From positions 1 to 6,977 of the forward strand of contig SKNG01000114.1 of NCBI GenBank assembly GCA_007120685.1: a DNA stretch of 6,977 bases, given 5' to 3'. This DNA comes from Paracoccaceae bacterium (lineage in GTDB: Bacteria; Pseudomonadota; Alphaproteobacteria; Rhodobacterales; Rhodobacteraceae). The notes beneath the pieces are model-generated. The model saw only the letters and a list, made by a program, of their open reading frames with translations, made no database searches and was not told the DNA's origin. A program made the translations under genes and the position numbers. This document shows, in pieces, positions 4,536 to 6,977 of the stretch; the stretch's first letter is position 1; every line of letters starts with the position of its first letter.

Positions 4536-5567
4536 TCATGCAAGCACGCGCGCCAGCCCCTTGCCACCATCGCGCACTGGGTCGGCGACGGGCAGACCGG
4601 TCTCGTCGGCCGTGGCCTTGATGGCGGCTTCTGCCTCGGCCGGGGAAAGGCGCGCGGTGTTCAGCGCGATGCCCACCACCCGCGCCGGTCGCAGCGCGCC
4701 GGCGGCGCGGGCAACGGCCTCGTTCAGCGCGATCACCTCGGGCAGCGGCGGGATACGCACATGGGTCGCGTCGATCAGCGTTTCCATCCCGGCGCGGTGG
4801 CACAGGATCAGATGCGTCGCACAACTGCCGCGCATCAGCGGCAGGGTGGCGGTGCTGCCCGGGTGCAGCAGGGACCCCTGACCCTCGACCACCACGATCT
4901 CATGATCGGCGGCTTCCAGCACCAGCCGTTCCACCGCGCCCCCGGCGTGATCGACGCGGATCGCGTCCAGCGGGATGCCCCGGCCGGTGATGGCGATGCC
5001 GGTCTGCCCGGTGGCCAGAAAGGCCGCATCGCGGCCCGCCTCACGCAGTGCGCGGGTCAGTTCCAGCCCGGCGGTCATCTTGCCCACCGCCATGTCGGTG
5101 CCGACCATCAGCACGCGGGTGTTGGTCAGCCCCGCCGCCCGGGCCATCCCGATGGGCGGCGGCCCCCCCTGCGGCACGCGCAGATCCCAGACCCATTGCC
5201 CGGGCGCCAGCCGGTCGGCATAGCGCGGCTGCAACTGGTCATGCATGCCGTTGACCAGCGACATGCCCGCCGCGATGGCCTGATCCAGCACCGCCACCCA
5301 GTCCGCCGGCAGCCGCCCGCCCGATGGCGCCGTGCCCAGCACCAGCACCTGCGCGCCGAGTTCTTGTGCCTGATCCAGCGTGGCCACCACCGGCACGTCG
5401 CTGTCGATGGGCGTCAGGTCCCGCACCCGCCTGCCGGCCTGCGTGCTGTCGATCACCGCGGCCACCGGGTTCTGCCCGTAGCGCAGGATCCCTTCGGCCA
5501 TCTTGGCATTGATCTTGCCGAAAGTGCCTTCGGTGAACAGCGCAATGGGCTGGGCGGGATCACGCAT
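4536..5567 (-). CDS. dgcN: DgcN-type D-glutamate N-acetyltransferase (DUF1611 family)
   Basis: A 343-aa protein of the DUF1611 family. Homologues named DgcN were shown in marine bacteria to acetylate D-glutamate with acetyl-CoA, the first step of a D-Glu catabolic route. The N-terminal domain (about 1-140, from FTEGTFGKINAKMAEG) is the DUF1611 N-terminal Rossmann-like part. The C-terminal domain begins near 150 and has a clear P-loop-like motif GTDMAVGKMT at 156-165, then ATGQTGIAI (185-193), VVVEGQGSLLHPG (225-237) and an LNT segment at 302-304. The P-loop is at odds with a simple acetyltransferase reading and suggests nucleotide or CoA phosphate binding. The start overlaps the end of dgcA by 8 bases (dgcA stop at 5560-5562, ATG at 5565-5567), implying one mRNA and translational coupling; an AAAGG lies 8 bases upstream. 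Family membership is strong. Substrate assignment rests mainly on the partner gene. Confidence 0.88.
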   Translation of the reverse strand: MRDPAQPIALFTEGTFGKINAKMAEGILRYGQNPVAAVIDSTQAGRRVRDLTPIDSDVPVVATLDQAQELGAQVLVLGTAPSGGRLPADWVAVLDQAIAAGMSLVNGMHDQLQPRYADRLAPGQWVWDLRVPQGGPPPIGMARAAGLTNTRVLMVGTDMAVGKMTAGLELTRALREAGRDAAFLATGQTGIAITGRGIPLDAIRVDHAGGAVERLVLEAADHEIVVVEGQGSLLHPGSTATLPLMRGSCATHLILCHRAGMETLIDATHVRIPPLPEVIALNEAVARAAGALRPARVVGIALNTARLSPAEAEAAIKATADETGLPVADPVRDGGKGLARVLA

Positions 5568-6630
5568 CGGGAAGGCCTTTCTTCAGCCGGCCGCCATGGC
5601 CGGGACGGTCGGCCGGCAGGGTTGCGCCATCCGCAAAGGGCGCGCCCTCGGCCGGGTCGGGGTCAAGGTTCAGGTGGCTGTCGAGGTCGATATAGTCGAA
5701 GAGCGCCGAGAGCGAGGCGCCGGCGGCGATGGCGATGGAACTTTCACCCATGCAGCCGATCATCGTCTTCAGCCCGTGCGCGCGGGCGGTGGCGACGATG
5801 CGCAGCGCCTCGGTGATGCCGCCGCATTTCATCAGCTTCAGGTTCACCCCGTCGACGCAATGGGCAAAGCCCGGGATGTCGGTGGAAAACTGGCAGGATT
5901 CGTCGACAAAGACGGGCAGGGCGCGGTCCTTGAACAGGTCCGGCAACTGGTCCTCGGCGCCCTTGGCGAGCGGCTGTTCGACATATTCCACGCCCCTCTC
6001 GGCCAGCCAGGCCATCATCGCGCGCGCGTCCCGCAGCGACCAGCCGCCATTGGCATCGACGCGCAGCACGGCGCCGCTGCCGCCCCCCGCCTTCAGCACG
6101 GCCTCATGGACGGCGGCGAACATGGCGCGGTCTGCCTCCACCCCCTCGGGGCTGCCCAGCTTGATCTTCAGCGCCCGCGCGCCCTGTGCCAGCAAGAGCG
6201 GCACCCGTTCGCGCACCACCTCGGGCGGGTTGATGCCCACGGTCAGCGAGGACACCACCCCCCGCCGCGCCAGTCCCAGCAGCCGGTAAAGCGGCAGGCC
6301 GGCTTGCTTTGCCAGCAGGTCCCACAGCGCGATGTCCAGCGCGGCCAGCGCGCAGGCCCCCACGCCCGCTTCGCGCCCGCGCGCCCAGATGTCATGGATC
6401 GACCCGTCGAGCCCCTGCGCGCCGATCTGCGCCACTAAGGCTTCAAGCTGAGCCTGCCCGTCCCCGGCGCTGGCGGCACCCTCGCTGGCGACCGGCGCCA
6501 TCTCGCCCCAGCCGGTATGGGTGCCATCGCTGACATGGACGAACAGGTTGTCGCCCCCCAGCATTTCGCCGCGGGAAATACGCAGGGGGAAACGCTTTTT
6601 CAGGTAAAGCGTCTGATAGCCGATCTGCAT
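5560..6630 (-). CDS. dgcA: DgcA-type N-acetyl-D-glutamate racemase (enolase superfamily, dipeptide-epimerase-like)
   Basis: A 356-aa muconate-lactonizing/dipeptide-epimerase-type enzyme expected to racemise N-acetyl-D-Glu to N-acetyl-L-Glu in the cytoplasm, before deacetylation to L-Glu. The capping domain covers about 1-120 (GGDNLFVHVSDG, GWGEMAP). The barrel carries the KIK motif (Lys155, Lys157), metal ligands Asp192 (VDANGGW), Glu218 (YVEQPL) and Asp243 (VDESC), and the opposite-face Lys268 (KLMKCGG), the arrangement used for 1,1-proton transfer in this superfamily. IDLDSHL at 314-320 is a typical C-terminal substrate segment. The start at 6630 was chosen for its AAGGGGGG ribosome site (6635-6642, 4 bases upstream) and family-like N-terminus; the frame extends to 6705 but the added residues are low-complexity. 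It is the first gene of a two-gene unit with dgcN. L-Ala-D/L-Glu epimerase of murein recycling is the main alternative; the dgcN neighbour argues for DgcA. Confidence 0.9.
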   Translation of the reverse strand: MQIGYQTLYLKKRFPLRISRGEMLGGDNLFVHVSDGTHTGWGEMAPVASEGAASAGDGQAQLEALVAQIGAQGLDGSIHDIWARGREAGVGACALAALDIALWDLLAKQAGLPLYRLLGLARRGVVSSLTVGINPPEVVRERVPLLLAQGARALKIKLGSPEGVEADRAMFAAVHEAVLKAGGGSGAVLRVDANGGWSLRDARAMMAWLAERGVEYVEQPLAKGAEDQLPDLFKDRALPVFVDESCQFSTDIPGFAHCVDGVNLKLMKCGGITEALRIVATARAHGLKTMIGCMGESSIAIAAGASLSALFDYIDLDSHLNLDPDPAEGAPFADGATLPADRPGHGGRLKKGLPDA

Positions 6631-6672
6631 GCATCCCCCCTTGGCACCCGATAAGCCGATCCCGCCGGCCGG

Positions 6673-6697
6673 GCCGCCTTTGACTGGCACAGGCGGC
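6673..6697. repeat. 7-bp inverted repeat upstream of dgcA
   Basis: GCCGCCT (6673-6679) and AGGCGGC (6691-6697) are perfect inverted copies 11 bases apart, 43-67 bases before the dgcA start. The size and position fit an operator for a regulator such as the LysR-type DgcR reported for this pathway, but no clear promoter boxes support the idea. Confidence 0.25.
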
Positions 6698-6714
6698 GGG
6701 GGCATGTCCAGACG

Positions 6715-6750
6715 CCGCGCTGCATCGGGCCGCAGAGGGTTGCAGCGCGG
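6715..6750 (-). terminator. Perfect 10-bp hairpin after the partial right-edge gene
   Basis: CCGCGCTGCA (6715-6724) and TGCAGCGCGG (6741-6750) pair perfectly around a 16-base loop. The hairpin begins 9 bases past the stop codon of the upstream minus-strand gene. No U-tract follows, so termination would be inefficient or factor-assisted; it would partly insulate dgcA from the gene to its right. Confidence 0.4.
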
Positions 6751-6759
6751 GGGCAGGGA

Positions 6760-6977
6760 TCAGCGCAGGTTCGCCTCGAAGACATGGCCATCGGGCGGGC
6801 CGTTGTGAATCGCCTCGATCACATGGCGCGGCAGGTCCGCGCTGCCAGGCTCGAAGAAGCCGCAGGCGCGCAGGTTCTGCGTGACCGTGCTGCCCGCCGG
6901 GGTGCGTTCGATCACCACCCGCGCCGCGCAGGGCAGGTGGCCCCGGTTGGAAGAGATGCCCAGCTTCAGCCCGTGCA
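6760..6977 (-). CDS. C-terminal part of an unrecognised protein (partial, runs off right edge)
   Basis: An open minus-strand frame of 72 codons, the first one cut by the window edge, ends at TGA 6760-6762. Codon choice is strongly G/C-ending (CTG, GGC, GTG, ATC, GAG), like the other genes here, and no in-frame stop interrupts it, so it is very likely a real gene whose start lies beyond 6977. The visible residues include GLKLGISSNRGHLPCAARVV, then ERTPAGSTVTQNLRACGFFE and HVIEAIHNGPPDGHVFEANL near the end. There is no membrane segment or repeat. I do not recognise the family. It is co-directional with dgcA, 129 bases upstream of it, with a hairpin between, so a shared transcript is possible but not indicated. 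Confidence 0.7.
   Translation of the reverse strand, partial: HGLKLGISSNRGHLPCAARVVIERTPAGSTVTQNLRACGFFEPGSADLPRHVIEAIHNGPPDGHVFEANLR

Noticed and set aside
4524..5816. 430-codon plus-strand open frame across dgcN and the end of dgcA
   Set aside because: Rich in His, Arg, Gly and Gln, antisense to two genes with clear catalytic motifs; typical of GC-rich antisense frames.
5503..6438. 311-codon plus-strand open frame opposite dgcA
   Set aside because: Antisense to a protein with a full set of enolase-superfamily catalytic residues; its own translation has no recognisable domain.

Overview
The window is GC-rich, roughly two thirds G+C by eye, with strong G/C preference at third codon positions. 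Its gene content (type I GAPDH with the 'HKDLYRARAAA' style of sequence, a DUF1611/DgcN protein beside an enolase-superfamily racemase, a DUF1294 protein) points to an alphaproteobacterium, most likely Rhodobacterales (Paracoccus/Rhodobacter-like). This placement is inference from protein style, not from a marker gene.

Layout, left to right: a GAPDH gene (38-1042, minus); a secreted single-domain rhodanese (1145-1591, minus); an apparently intact IS630-family insertion sequence (1633-2679, transposase on plus, TA duplication, two-frame transposase with an A7 slip site); a terminator-like hairpin; a second, divergent GAPDH paralogue (2779-3780, minus); a 348-base regulatory gap with two tandem 14-bp repeats that look like LacI-type operators; a small DUF1294 membrane protein (4129-4443, plus); then a minus-strand pair that overlaps by 8 bases, dgcA (5560-6630) followed by dgcN (4536-5567); and the C-terminal end of an unrecognised minus-strand gene running off the right edge (6760-6977).

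Two metabolic themes are present. First, two GAPDH paralogues lie in the same orientation and differ at the position that normally selects NAD (Asp36 in one, Ala36 in the other). This suggests division of labour between NAD-linked glycolysis and NADP-tolerant or reductive/gluconeogenic flux. The IS landed between them, about 40 bases upstream of the rhodanese start, and probably cut that gene off from its native promoter. Second, the dgcA-dgcN pair matches the recently described D-glutamate catabolic route: DgcN N-acetylates D-Glu, DgcA racemises N-acetyl-D-Glu to N-acetyl-L-Glu, and a deacetylase outside the window would release L-Glu. The LysR regulator DgcR is not in view.

No RNA gene, CRISPR array or prophage was seen. 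The most unusual stretch is 3781-4128, which combines tandem operator-like palindromes, a tiny ORF behind a near-perfect Shine-Dalgarno, and two mutually exclusive hairpins.
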